Of a DNA stretch of 64,000 nucleotides, positions 50,311 to 58,186 are shown one piece after another. This DNA comes from Halomonas salipaludis (GTDB lineage: Bacteria > Pseudomonadota > Gammaproteobacteria > Pseudomonadales > Halomonadaceae): the NCBI RefSeq assembly GCF_002286975.1, contig NZ_NSKB01000008.1, positions 233,268-297,267 on the forward strand, read 5' to 3'. A program made the position numbers and the translations under genes. The notes under the pieces were generated by a model that saw nothing but the letters and a program-made list of their open reading frames with translations, had not been told where the DNA came from and made no database searches. Numbering within the stretch: position 1 is the first letter of the stretch; every line of letters starts with the position of its first letter.

Positions 50311-52064
50311 TGGACACCACGACCCGAACCAACATCGACGGGCCGGCAGCGAGCCCACCGGCGACGTCGACCGATCAGCGCCTGCACGCCATGGCGAGCC
50401 TCTTCACGGGTGGGCTGTCGCCGACCGCCGTCCAGCAGGCCTGGTGGGACTGGGCGCAACATCTGCTCCTGTCGCCCGACAAGCAGGCCGAACTCGCCGG
50501 CAAGGCCCTGCGTAAGTGGCAACGCTTCGGCGGTTACTGGGAGCAGGCTTGCCGGGCACCGTGCGAGCCCTGCATCGAGCCGTTACCCCAGGACAAGCGC
50601 TTTCGCGGCGAGGCCTGGCAGCGCTGGCCTTTCAACGTGCTCTATCAGGGTTTCCTGCTGCAGCAGCAATGGTGGCATGCAGCCACCACCGGTGTACCGG
50701 GTGTCTCGCGCCACCATGAGGCGATGGTGAACTTCGGTGCACGACAGATACTCGACGTCTTCTCGCCGTCGAACTTCCTCGCCACCAACCCCGAATTGCT
50801 GGAGCAGACTCGGCGCGAGGGTGGCGCCAACCTGGCCCGCGGCGCCAGTAATCTGCTGGAGGACTGGCGCCGCCGGCAGGCCGGCGAGGGGCCTGCGGGC
50901 GTCGAAGCATACCGGGTCGGCCGAGACGTGGCGGTGACGCCGGGCAAGGTGGTCTACCGCAACCGGCTCATCGAGCTGATCCAGTACGCGCCCGCCACCC
51001 AGGAGGTCCATGTCGAGCCGGTGCTGATCGTGCCGGCCTGGATCATGAAGTACTACATCCTGGACCTCTCCCCGGAAAACTCCCTGGTTCGCTACCTGGT
51101 GGCGCAGGGCCATACGGTGTTCGTCGTGTCCTGGAAGAACCCGGGCAGCGAGGAGCGGGACCTGGGCATGGCCGACTACCGGCGGCTGGGGGTCATGGCG
51201 GCCCTCGACGCGGTCACGGCCATCTGCCCGCAGCAGCGTGTCCACGGCGTGGGCTATTGCCTGGGCGGGACGCTGCTGTCGATTGCCGCGGCCGCCATGG
51301 GCCGGGACGGTGACACTCGCCTGGCCAGCCTGACGCTGCTCGCCGCGCAGACCGACTTCAGCGAGGCCGGCGAGCTGATGCTGTTCATCGACGAGGACCA
51401 GGTACGCTTCATCGAGGACCTCATGGCGGTCAGGGGCTATCTGGATACGCGCCAGATGGCGGGCGCCTTCCAGTTGCTGCGTTCCCAGGACCTGATCTGG
51501 TCGAGGATGGTGCGCAGTTATCTGGCTGGCGAGCGTCCGCCCATGTTCGACCTGATGGCCTGGAACGCCGACGGCACCCGCATGCCGGCACGCATGCACA
51601 GCGAGTACCTCCGGTGGCTGTTCCTCGACAACGACCTCGCCGGTGGGCGCTACCGGGTGGACGAACGGCCCGTATCGCTGACCGACATCGAGATCCCCGT
51701 GTTTGCCGTCAGCACGCTCAAGGATCATGTCGCCCCCTGGCGCTCCGTCTACAAGGTCCAGTGGCTGACGCCGGCGGACGTCACCTTCGTGCTCTCCAGC
51801 GGCGGGCACAATGCGGGCATCGTCAACCCGCCCGGCGATTCCCGCCGCTATCACCAGATCTCGACCATCCAGGCTGAGGACCCCTTCATGGATCCGGACG
51901 GCTGGCAGGTCACTGCCGCGCATCATGACGGCTCCTGGTGGCCCTGCTGGCAGGGCTGGCTGGCCGATCACAGCACCCAGCGCGTGCACGCCCGGGAGCC
52001 GGGGGTGACCAGAGGCTATCCGGCGCTGGACGAAGCGCCAGGACGTTATGTACTGGAGAAATGA
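50310..52064 (+). CDS. phaC: Polyhydroxyalkanoate synthase-family protein
   Basis: PHA polymerase of 584 residues. The lipase-like box GVGYCLGGTLL has the nucleophile Cys317; the Asp is in STLKDHVAPW and the His in SSGGHNAGIVNPP. The length fits class I. The open frame begins 270 codons earlier, but the ATG at 50310 starts right at the stop of the Pta-like gene. Whether it makes storage polymer or short oligomers is open; phaA/phaB and phasin genes are not in the window. Confidence 0.92.
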   Translation: MDTTTRTNIDGPAASPPATSTDQRLHAMASLFTGGLSPTAVQQAWWDWAQHLLLSPDKQAELAGKALRKWQRFGGYWEQACRAPCEPCIEPLPQDKRFRGEAWQRWPFNVLYQGFLLQQQWWHAATTGVPGVSRHHEAMVNFGARQILDVFSPSNFLATNPELLEQTRREGGANLARGASNLLEDWRRRQAGEGPAGVEAYRVGRDVAVTPGKVVYRNRLIELIQYAPATQEVHVEPVLIVPAWIMKYYILDLSPENSLVRYLVAQGHTVFVVSWKNPGSEERDLGMADYRRLGVMAALDAVTAICPQQRVHGVGYCLGGTLLSIAAAAMGRDGDTRLASLTLLAAQTDFSEAGELMLFIDEDQVRFIEDLMAVRGYLDTRQMAGAFQLLRSQDLIWSRMVRSYLAGERPPMFDLMAWNADGTRMPARMHSEYLRWLFLDNDLAGGRYRVDERPVSLTDIEIPVFAVSTLKDHVAPWRSVYKVQWLTPADVTFVLSSGGHNAGIVNPPGDSRRYHQISTIQAEDPFMDPDGWQVTAAHHDGSWWPCWQGWLADHSTQRVHAREPGVTRGYPALDEAPGRYVLEK

Positions 52065-52174
52065 GCCCGTCCTGCGGGCCTGGTAGATGAAGCGGTGCAA
52101 CTGTAACCGCAAATTGAGCCATATACGTAGCTCGCCATGAGCTGCCGATCTGTGACACTTAAGGAGGTAACATC

Positions 52175-53206
52175 ATGAAAGCACTCGTCTATCATGGTCC
52201 TGGCCAGCGTCGCTGGGAGGAAAAGCCGCGCCCGAGCATCACCAAGCCGACGGACGCGGTGGTACGCATTACTCATACCACCATCTGCGGCACCGACTTG
52301 CACATCCTCAAGGGCGACGTACCCGCCGTGGAGGATGGTCGTATCCTCGGCCACGAGGGTGTCGGCGTCGTCGAGGAAATCGGCGACGGCGTGAGCAACA
52401 TCCAGATCGGCGACGAGGTGCTGATTTCCTGCATCACCTCCTGCGGCCGCTGCGACTATTGCAAGCGCGGTCTCTATGCCCACTGCCGCGACGGCGGCTG
52501 GATTCTCGGTCACCTGATCGACGGCACCCAGGCCGAGTACGTGCGTATACCGCACGCGGACAACAGCCTGCACCGATTGCCGAAGGACATGGACCGCGCC
52601 GCGGCGGTGATGCTTAGCGACATTCTGCCTACCGGCCATGAGATCGGCGCCTTGAACGGCGAGGTAGGGCTCGGCGACACGGTGGCCATTGTCGGCGCGG
52701 GGCCCATCGGCCTGGCGGCCCTGATGACCTCGCGCTTCTATTCTCCCGCCCGGATTATCATGATCGACCCCGACGAGAACCGCCTGGCCATGGCCAAGCA
52801 GCTCGGCGCCTCCGACACCATCGCACGAGATCCGCTCGACGCTATCGACGAGCTAACCGGTGGCGAAGGCGTAGACGTCGCCATGGAAGCAGTGGGGATC
52901 CCCGAGACCTTCGATATCTGCCAGCGCATCGTGCGCCCGGGGGGGCATATCGCCAACATCGGCGTGCACGGCAAGAGCGTCGAGTTCCGCCTGCAGGACC
53001 TCTGGATCAAGAATGTCACGGTGCGTACCGGCTTGGTGAACACCGACACGACCCCGGTGCTAATGCGCATCGTCGAGGCCGGTGGCGTCGAGCCCGCGGG
53101 CTTGGTGACCCACCGCTTCAAGCTCTACGACATCGAGAAGGCCTACGACGTGTTTTCCCAGGCGGCGAAGGAGCAGGCCATCAAGATGCTATTGACCGCC
53201 GAGTGA
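52175..53206 (+). CDS. Zinc-dependent alcohol dehydrogenase
   Basis: Medium-chain dehydrogenase of 343 residues. The catalytic zinc region is TTICGTDLH with GHEGVGVV; the structural zinc site is CGRCDYCKRGLYAHC; the cofactor-binding Rossmann motif is VAIVGAGPIGLAAL. It has a strong ribosome site (AAGGAGG). It probably oxidises or reduces a small alcohol/aldehyde with NAD. It is located after phaC, in the same direction. Confidence 0.92.
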   Translation: MKALVYHGPGQRRWEEKPRPSITKPTDAVVRITHTTICGTDLHILKGDVPAVEDGRILGHEGVGVVEEIGDGVSNIQIGDEVLISCITSCGRCDYCKRGLYAHCRDGGWILGHLIDGTQAEYVRIPHADNSLHRLPKDMDRAAAVMLSDILPTGHEIGALNGEVGLGDTVAIVGAGPIGLAALMTSRFYSPARIIMIDPDENRLAMAKQLGASDTIARDPLDAIDELTGGEGVDVAMEAVGIPETFDICQRIVRPGGHIANIGVHGKSVEFRLQDLWIKNVTVRTGLVNTDTTPVLMRIVEAGGVEPAGLVTHRFKLYDIEKAYDVFSQAAKEQAIKMLLTAE

Positions 53207-53321
53207 CCAAGCGGGGACGACTTTTCAATGGCCACATCCTGGAGCTGGATGGGCGGCTGCGTATTCAGCTGGGGGCGCAACCCGCATGCGCCGTCCTGAA
53301 TAATGAAAAGGGGAAACAGCG

Positions 53322-53513
53322 ATGAAACGCGAACGAGTGGAACGGAAGTCTTTCCTGGATCCGGTATGTGGCATGACGATCAGCTTCAAGACCGCCGCCA
53401 CGGGGAGTGAATACCGGGGGCAGCGCTATTACTTCTGCTCAGAGACGTGCCGCGAACAGTTCGAGACGGATCCCGAACGGTACGTTGGTGCGCACCACCA
53501 GCTGAATGACTGA
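53322..53513 (+). CDS. YHS-domain small protein
   Basis: Soluble protein of 63 residues that is almost wholly a YHS domain: FLDPVCGMTISFKTA, then YRGQRYYFCSETCREQFETDPERYVG. The three or four Cys probably bind copper. It directly precedes the flavoprotein at 53544. Confidence 0.85.
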   Translation: MKRERVERKSFLDPVCGMTISFKTAATGSEYRGQRYYFCSETCREQFETDPERYVGAHHQLND

Positions 53514-53543
53514 GCCGTGGGTGAACGTAGAGGCCCTTCATCC

Positions 53544-54719
53544 ATGACCCAGAACTCGGCCGTCTGCGCTGGCCCCGCGCGGGGCGATACCGTGACCGTA
53601 ATCGGCGCCGGCCCCGCCGGGTTGGCCTGCGCCATCGTCCTGGCGCGCGCGGGAAAGCACGTGATCGTGCACGAGCGTCGCCGTCGTGTTGGTGCCCGCT
53701 TCCATGGCGATTTCCAAGGGCTGGAGAACTGGAGTGACGACATCGATGTGCTCGATGAGCTCGCAAGCACAGGGATCCGGTCCAGCTTCGAGCATCACGC
53801 CATCTCGCAAGTGACGGCCTTCGACGGCTGGGGCGGCCGCCACGAAATTCGCTCTAACCAGCCCCTGTACTACCTGGTCCGCCGGGGATCGGAAACGGGC
53901 ACCCTGGATCACGCCCTGCTTGAGCAGGCCAAGGCCTGTGGTGTGGAGGTGAGGCTGTCGTCCCCCGTCAAGAACACACACGGCTCCACCGTAGAGGCCA
54001 AGGGACCAATGTTCGCCAACGTCATGGCGGTGGGCTACCTGTTCGAGACCGCCATGCCGGACGGCCAGTGGGCCTGCTTCAGCGACCACCTGGCGCCAGG
54101 CGGCTATGCCTACCTGCTGGTGCAGGGCGGACAGGGTACCGTCGCCACCTGTCTGTTCAGGGAGTTCACGCGCAATAACAAGTGCCTGACACGCACGATC
54201 GCATTCTTTACCGAGCAGGCCGGGCTGGACATGCGCAAGGCGCGTCCCTTCGGTGGCGTCGGTAACTATGGACCGCCCTGCCGGGGCGAGCACGAGGGGC
54301 GTCTGCTGGTGGGCGAGCAGGCGGGCTTTCAGGATGCGCTGGCGGGCTTTGGCATGCGTTACGCCCTGCGCTCGGGCGTTTTGGCCGCGCACAGCCTGCT
54401 GGAGGGTCGCGATTACGAATCGCTATGGCAGCGCTCGCTGCTGCCGGCGATCCGCCAGGGCATCAGCAACCGGCTGCTGTACACCAAGGCCGGAGACCGC
54501 GGGCGGCGGGCCATGTTTCGCCGAATGGCCAGGCGCGATGCGCGCCCAATGCTCGCCAAGCTTTACCACCCAAGCCTGCTGGGTCGGATCCTGTACCCGT
54601 TCGCGAGGCGTCAGGCGCGCATCCCTCAGCACGATCCCGACTGCTGCGACACCACCTGTACCTGCCTGCGCTGCCTGTGCCAGCGCCACGTCAGCTCGGG
54701 GACACTCGCAGCGCGCTAG
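53544..54719 (+). CDS. FAD-dependent oxidoreductase with Cys-rich C-terminal tail
   Basis: Flavoprotein of 391 residues resembling geranylgeranyl-reductase-like enzymes. It opens with the FAD-binding VTVIGAGPAGLACAIVLARA and has GRLLVGEQAGFQDALAGFGM, the second FAD contact. The end is unusual: CCDTTCTCLRCLCQRH, with six Cys close together, a possible iron-sulfur or copper/zinc site. A GTG at 53517 is an alternative start. The pairing with a YHS protein suggests a metal-related substrate, as inference. Confidence 0.82.
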   Translation: MTQNSAVCAGPARGDTVTVIGAGPAGLACAIVLARAGKHVIVHERRRRVGARFHGDFQGLENWSDDIDVLDELASTGIRSSFEHHAISQVTAFDGWGGRHEIRSNQPLYYLVRRGSETGTLDHALLEQAKACGVEVRLSSPVKNTHGSTVEAKGPMFANVMAVGYLFETAMPDGQWACFSDHLAPGGYAYLLVQGGQGTVATCLFREFTRNNKCLTRTIAFFTEQAGLDMRKARPFGGVGNYGPPCRGEHEGRLLVGEQAGFQDALAGFGMRYALRSGVLAAHSLLEGRDYESLWQRSLLPAIRQGISNRLLYTKAGDRGRRAMFRRMARRDARPMLAKLYHPSLLGRILYPFARRQARIPQHDPDCCDTTCTCLRCLCQRHVSSGTLAAR

Positions 54720-54761
54720 AAGACCTTGGGCATGGGAAACCTAACGTAATGGAGGACGAGC

Positions 54762-55544
54762 ATGGAACACCTCGACTTGAAAGACCGCAAGGGCCTGGTG
54801 GTGGGCATCGCCAACGAAGACAGTCTAGCCTGGTCAGCTGCCCGGCACTTCCGTAATGCCGGTGCGGAACTGGCGATCACCTATCTCAACGACAAGGCAC
54901 GTCCCCATGTCGAGCCGCTGGCCCGGAAAGTGGACGCCGGACTGTTTCTCCCCTGTGACGTGACGGTGCCGGGGCAGCTGGAGGCAGTGTTCGAGGAGAT
55001 CCGTCAGCGCTGGGGGCGACTGGATTTCTTCCTGCATGCCATCGCCTGGGCCCGCAAGGAGGATCTGCACGGGCGACTCACGGACTGCTCGGCCGAGGGC
55101 TTCTCCGAATCGATGGCCATTTCCTGCCACTCGCTGATTCGCATGGCCCAATTGGCCGAGCCGTTGATGGACCGGGGCGGCAGTCTCATGACGCTGAGCT
55201 ACTTCGGCGCCGAGAAGGTCGTCGACCACTACAACGTCATGGGCCCCGTCAAGGCCGCACTGGAGGCCTCGGTACGCTACCTGGCCCATGAGCTTGGCCC
55301 TCGCAACATCCGCGTCAACGCCATCTCTGCAGGAGCGGTGGCAACCCGGGCTGCCTCCGGCATCGAGCATTTCGACGAGCTACTCAACGAGACCGTCAAG
55401 CGGGCACCGCTGCGCCGCACCGTGGACGCCGATGAGGTGGGTCGCACCGCGCTGGTGCTGGCCAGCGACTATGCCACCGGCATTACCGGCGAGGTGCTCC
55501 ACGTCGATGCCGGCTTTCATATCGCCGGCATGGTCTTTCACTGA
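54762..55544 (+). CDS. fabI: Enoyl-ACP reductase-like short-chain dehydrogenase (FabI family)
   Basis: NAD(P)H enzyme of 260 residues of the FabI type. It has GLVVGIANEDSLAWSAARHF for cofactor binding, HAIAWARKED in the middle, Tyr and Lys in YNVMGPVKAALEA and the SAGAVATRAASGI loop. It probably reduces enoyl thioesters. Whether it serves fatty-acid synthesis or the PHA-like pathway is not known; a housekeeping fabI likely exists elsewhere. It shares one base with the MFS gene start. Confidence 0.9.
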   Translation: MEHLDLKDRKGLVVGIANEDSLAWSAARHFRNAGAELAITYLNDKARPHVEPLARKVDAGLFLPCDVTVPGQLEAVFEEIRQRWGRLDFFLHAIAWARKEDLHGRLTDCSAEGFSESMAISCHSLIRMAQLAEPLMDRGGSLMTLSYFGAEKVVDHYNVMGPVKAALEASVRYLAHELGPRNIRVNAISAGAVATRAASGIEHFDELLNETVKRAPLRRTVDADEVGRTALVLASDYATGITGEVLHVDAGFHIAGMVFH

Positions 55545-56791
55545 TGGCGGGGGTCCTCAGCAAATCAGGAGCCGGCTTCACGGCTCTGCTCGCCGCCACC
55601 TTAGTCGTCTTCCTCGGCTACGGTACGGTGCTGCCGATTCTGCCGCTGTTCCTCGACCGGGTGCTGGCAGTGACTACCCCCGGGGACGTATCGCTGCACA
55701 CCGGGCTGCTGACGGGGGTGTATACGCTGGCCTTGTTCGGCTTTGCCCCACTATGGGGAAGTCTCTCCGACCGCCTGGGCCGTCGGCCCGTCCTGCTATG
55801 GGGGCTGGCAGGGTTTGCACTGGCCATGCTGGGCTTCAGCCTGACTCGAAACCTGCCACTCGCCTATGGGGTACGGGCCCTTGCCGGCGCCTTTGCGGCG
55901 GCGGTGATCCCGGTGGCGTTGGCGCAGGCGGCCGAGTGTGACGACCCAACGCGCCGTGCACGGCGTTTTGCCTGGCTCAGTGCCGCCGCCACCTTGGGCT
56001 TCTTGTCCGGCCCCATGCTTAGCGGCTGGCTCGCCAGCATTCCCATGGTGATGCCTCAATCCGACATGGTCCTCGGCGGGCCAGTGGCATGGCCCTTCGT
56101 GGTCACGGCGGGATTTGCTGGTGCAGTGTGGCTGTTGATCTACCATCACGTCCGCGAACAGCCGGCTCACCGCCCGCCTTCCGACACGCATGCCTCCGAG
56201 CCGGACTCGACTCGAGCAATCGGTGGCTTCCTGACGCTGACGCTGCTGGCGATGCTCGGCCTGGGGGCCTTTGAGGTGGGGCTCAGCCTGCAGGCGAGGC
56301 AGTCTATTGGTCTCGACCCCTTCAGGGTCGGGTTGCTGTTCACGGAGTGCAGCCTGGTGATGCTGGCGGCGCAACTTCTGTGGTCGGCATACCCACCGAA
56401 ACGCCTCTCTCCCAGCCATCTGATCGGCGGGTCCTTCCTGTTGATGGCCGTAGGCATTCTTGGCCTCCCGTATGCTTCGAACTTCTGGGGGGCATTCGTC
56501 GTGGTCGGGCTACTTGGCGCGGGATCAGGGCTGCTGGTTCCGCTACTGGCCTATCAGGTCTCCCTGGCCAGCGGGCCGGCACAGGGTGCGGCGCTGGGCA
56601 AGCAGACCGCCTTGGCCAGCCTTGGGCAAGCCGTGGGGTCTGCGGGCGCCGGATTGCTGTTCGCTGGCAGCGCGCTCGGCACCTACTGGGGGCTTGCGAT
56701 CGTGCTTTTCGTTACCGCCATCCTCACATTCTTTGTTCACTATCATCCTCGAGTGATAGCACTGGTTAAACACGCACCGCGTCAGAATTAA
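55544..56791 (+). CDS. MFS transporter
   Basis: Twelve-TM major facilitator of 415 residues. Loop 2-3 has the signature GSLSDRLGRRPVLLWG. The fold and length resemble drug/proton antiporters. The ATG lies inside the stop of the FabI-like gene, so translation is coupled. The substrate is unknown. Confidence 0.88.
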   Translation: MAGVLSKSGAGFTALLAATLVVFLGYGTVLPILPLFLDRVLAVTTPGDVSLHTGLLTGVYTLALFGFAPLWGSLSDRLGRRPVLLWGLAGFALAMLGFSLTRNLPLAYGVRALAGAFAAAVIPVALAQAAECDDPTRRARRFAWLSAAATLGFLSGPMLSGWLASIPMVMPQSDMVLGGPVAWPFVVTAGFAGAVWLLIYHHVREQPAHRPPSDTHASEPDSTRAIGGFLTLTLLAMLGLGAFEVGLSLQARQSIGLDPFRVGLLFTECSLVMLAAQLLWSAYPPKRLSPSHLIGGSFLLMAVGILGLPYASNFWGAFVVVGLLGAGSGLLVPLLAYQVSLASGPAQGAALGKQTALASLGQAVGSAGAGLLFAGSALGTYWGLAIVLFVTAILTFFVHYHPRVIALVKHAPRQN

Positions 56792-56863
56792 TGACAGTAT
56801 TTCATGGCGGAAACAGGATTTGGCAACCTGAGTCTGCACACACGCCTCCTGCTTTCTTCGATC

Positions 56864-56877
56864 TTGATGCATATCAA
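56864..56877 (+). promoter_or_regulatory. FNR/Anr box upstream of the gene at 56940
   Basis: TTGATGCATATCAA fits the FNR/Anr consensus TTGAT-N4-ATCAA exactly. It ends 62 bp before the ATG at 56940, almost the same distance as for the paralogous gene at 41411, and is followed by the same TGGACA. Confidence 0.78.
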
Positions 56878-56939
56878 TGGACAGGTAGTATCACTGGTCT
56901 AAGGTGAGGGAGCCGTTTCTCGACAAGTTGTCTGCCACC

Positions 56940-57338
56940 ATGGCCAAGAGCCCACCGACACGCCGCCTCAGTCTTGCCCACGCCTTGTCGTGGCTGCGTA
57001 TCGGTATAGTCGCACTGATGCTGCTGGGTCTATTCCTGGTTGCGATTCAGTCCCACGCCCACCACGAGACTGCCTTCCTCCAGGGCAGCCCCCTGGCCGG
57101 GCAACACCTCGAGGCCCCCCAGGAGGCCCCCAGCTGCCACCATGGCCATGGTACGGGTTCTCTCGTCGGTGCCCTGCCGCACGTGACGCAGCAGGACATC
57201 AAATTCGCTACCGTTCCTCCCTCCTTGGGCGGTATGGACCCGGCGCCTCGGATACTCGCCAGCAGCGGTGTCCCGCAAGCTCTGCCCGACCCTTCTCCGG
57301 TTCCCGTCTATCTGCTGACACAACGGTTCAGATCCTGA
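56940..57338 (+). CDS. Uncharacterised exported protein with CHHGHGT and PVYLLTQRFR motifs, paralogue 2
   Basis: Protein of 132 residues. A hydrophobic segment (IGIVALMLLGLFLVAI) is followed by a His-containing stretch, then PSCHHGHGT and a C-terminal SPVPVYLLTQRFRS. The two motifs and overall order match the protein at 41411; the rest has diverged. I chose the ATG at 56940 because a start at the GTG at 56904 would lie above the expected transcription start of the FNR-type promoter. It precedes the Met-rich protein and copper ATPase. Confidence 0.72.
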   Translation: MAKSPPTRRLSLAHALSWLRIGIVALMLLGLFLVAIQSHAHHETAFLQGSPLAGQHLEAPQEAPSCHHGHGTGSLVGALPHVTQQDIKFATVPPSLGGMDPAPRILASSGVPQALPDPSPVPVYLLTQRFRS

Positions 57339-57393
57339 GCCCTGGGTAATTCTCCTCACACCCAGTCGCTGTTACATGTCGGGTCCCGTGTGA

Positions 57394-57425
57394 TTGACCT
57401 CTGTGCAGCACGTAGCCGAAATAAT
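57394..57425 (+). promoter_or_regulatory. Possible MerR-type promoter of the Met-rich protein
   Basis: TTGACC (57394-57399) followed by TCTGTGCAGC, close to the half site at 41044-41059, and a weak AATAAT 20 bp after the -35. Only one half of the dyad is convincing. Confidence 0.4.
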
Positions 57426-57473
57426 GTCAGCAAAGGGCCTGAATGGGCCCAACAGCTCGCTAGGAGAAGGATC

Positions 57474-58109
57474 ATGGAAATTCGCAAGCACACTCTCGCT
57501 CTCGGACTCGCCCTGGCACTCGGTGCCAGTGGTAGCGGCATCGCCCTCGCCCAGAGCATGCCGACCAATCAGCCCAATCAGGGTAGCGGCATGACGGGCG
57601 GCAGCGGCGGCCAAGGCGGCATGGGGCCCGGCATGATGAGTGGAATGATGGGCGGCGGCCAGGGCGGCATGGGGCCCGGCATGATGAGTGGAATGATGGG
57701 TGGCGGCCAGGGCGGCATGATGAAAGGCATGATGGGCGGCGGGATGATGCCCTGCCCGATGACGGACGGTGCTGGCATCGGCATGATGCAGGAAATGCTC
57801 GAGCCGGAGCAGCGCGACGAGATGCGCGCACTGATGCAGGAGCACCGCCCCGCCCAGTTCGAACGCATGGGCCGCCTGATGAACCTGCGCGATGACCTGA
57901 TGGCAGAGATGCGCGGCGAGCGCCCCGACCCCGAGGAGGTCCAGGCCCTGCACGGTCGGATGGCCGAGCTTCACGGCGAGATGATGGCCGAGAGGGTGCG
58001 TCTGGAAAATACCATGAACGACCTGCTCACCGACGAGCAACGCCAGCAGCTTCAGCAGGCCACCCCTGAGAGTGACGTCGACCCCGAGGACCACGAGGCC
58101 CATCACTGA
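57474..58109 (+). CDS. Met/Gly-rich Spy/CpxP-like periplasmic protein
   Basis: Exported protein of 211 residues. A signal peptide (LALGLALALGASGSGIALA) is followed by tandem 16-residue units (GGMGPGMMSGMMGGGQ) and then a helical region with LEPEQRDEMRALMQEH and LLTDEQRQQLQQ, resembling the LTxxQ motif of Spy/CpxP stress chaperones. It ends in EDHEAHH. It probably binds Cu+ and protects envelope proteins. The ATG at 57474 has AGGAGAAGG upstream. Confidence 0.82.
   Translation: MEIRKHTLALGLALALGASGSGIALAQSMPTNQPNQGSGMTGGSGGQGGMGPGMMSGMMGGGQGGMGPGMMSGMMGGGQGGMMKGMMGGGMMPCPMTDGAGIGMMQEMLEPEQRDEMRALMQEHRPAQFERMGRLMNLRDDLMAEMRGERPDPEEVQALHGRMAELHGEMMAERVRLENTMNDLLTDEQRQQLQQATPESDVDPEDHEAHH
57615..57740 (+). 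repeat. 48-bp tandem repeat in the Met-rich gene
   Basis: Two nearly identical 48-bp units begin at 57615 and 57663, and a third partial unit at 57711. Each codes 16 residues with five Met. The first two differ at few bases (for example GGCGGCGG versus GGTGGCGG), which points to recent duplication. Confidence 0.85.
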
Positions 58110-58136
58110 CCGGGAGTGTCACAGACTCAGGCAACA

Positions 58137-58158
58137 GGACGGCCATTGTTGGCCGTCC
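58137..58158. other. Perfect intergenic hairpin between the Met-rich gene and the ATPase
   Basis: A 9-bp stem (GGACGGCCA / TGGCCGTCC) with loop TTGT, 28 bp before the ATPase start. No T-run follows, so it may be an mRNA processing or attenuation hairpin rather than a terminator. Confidence 0.6.
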
Positions 58159-58186
58159 ACTCGGCAACGCCCGCAGGAGACAAGCG

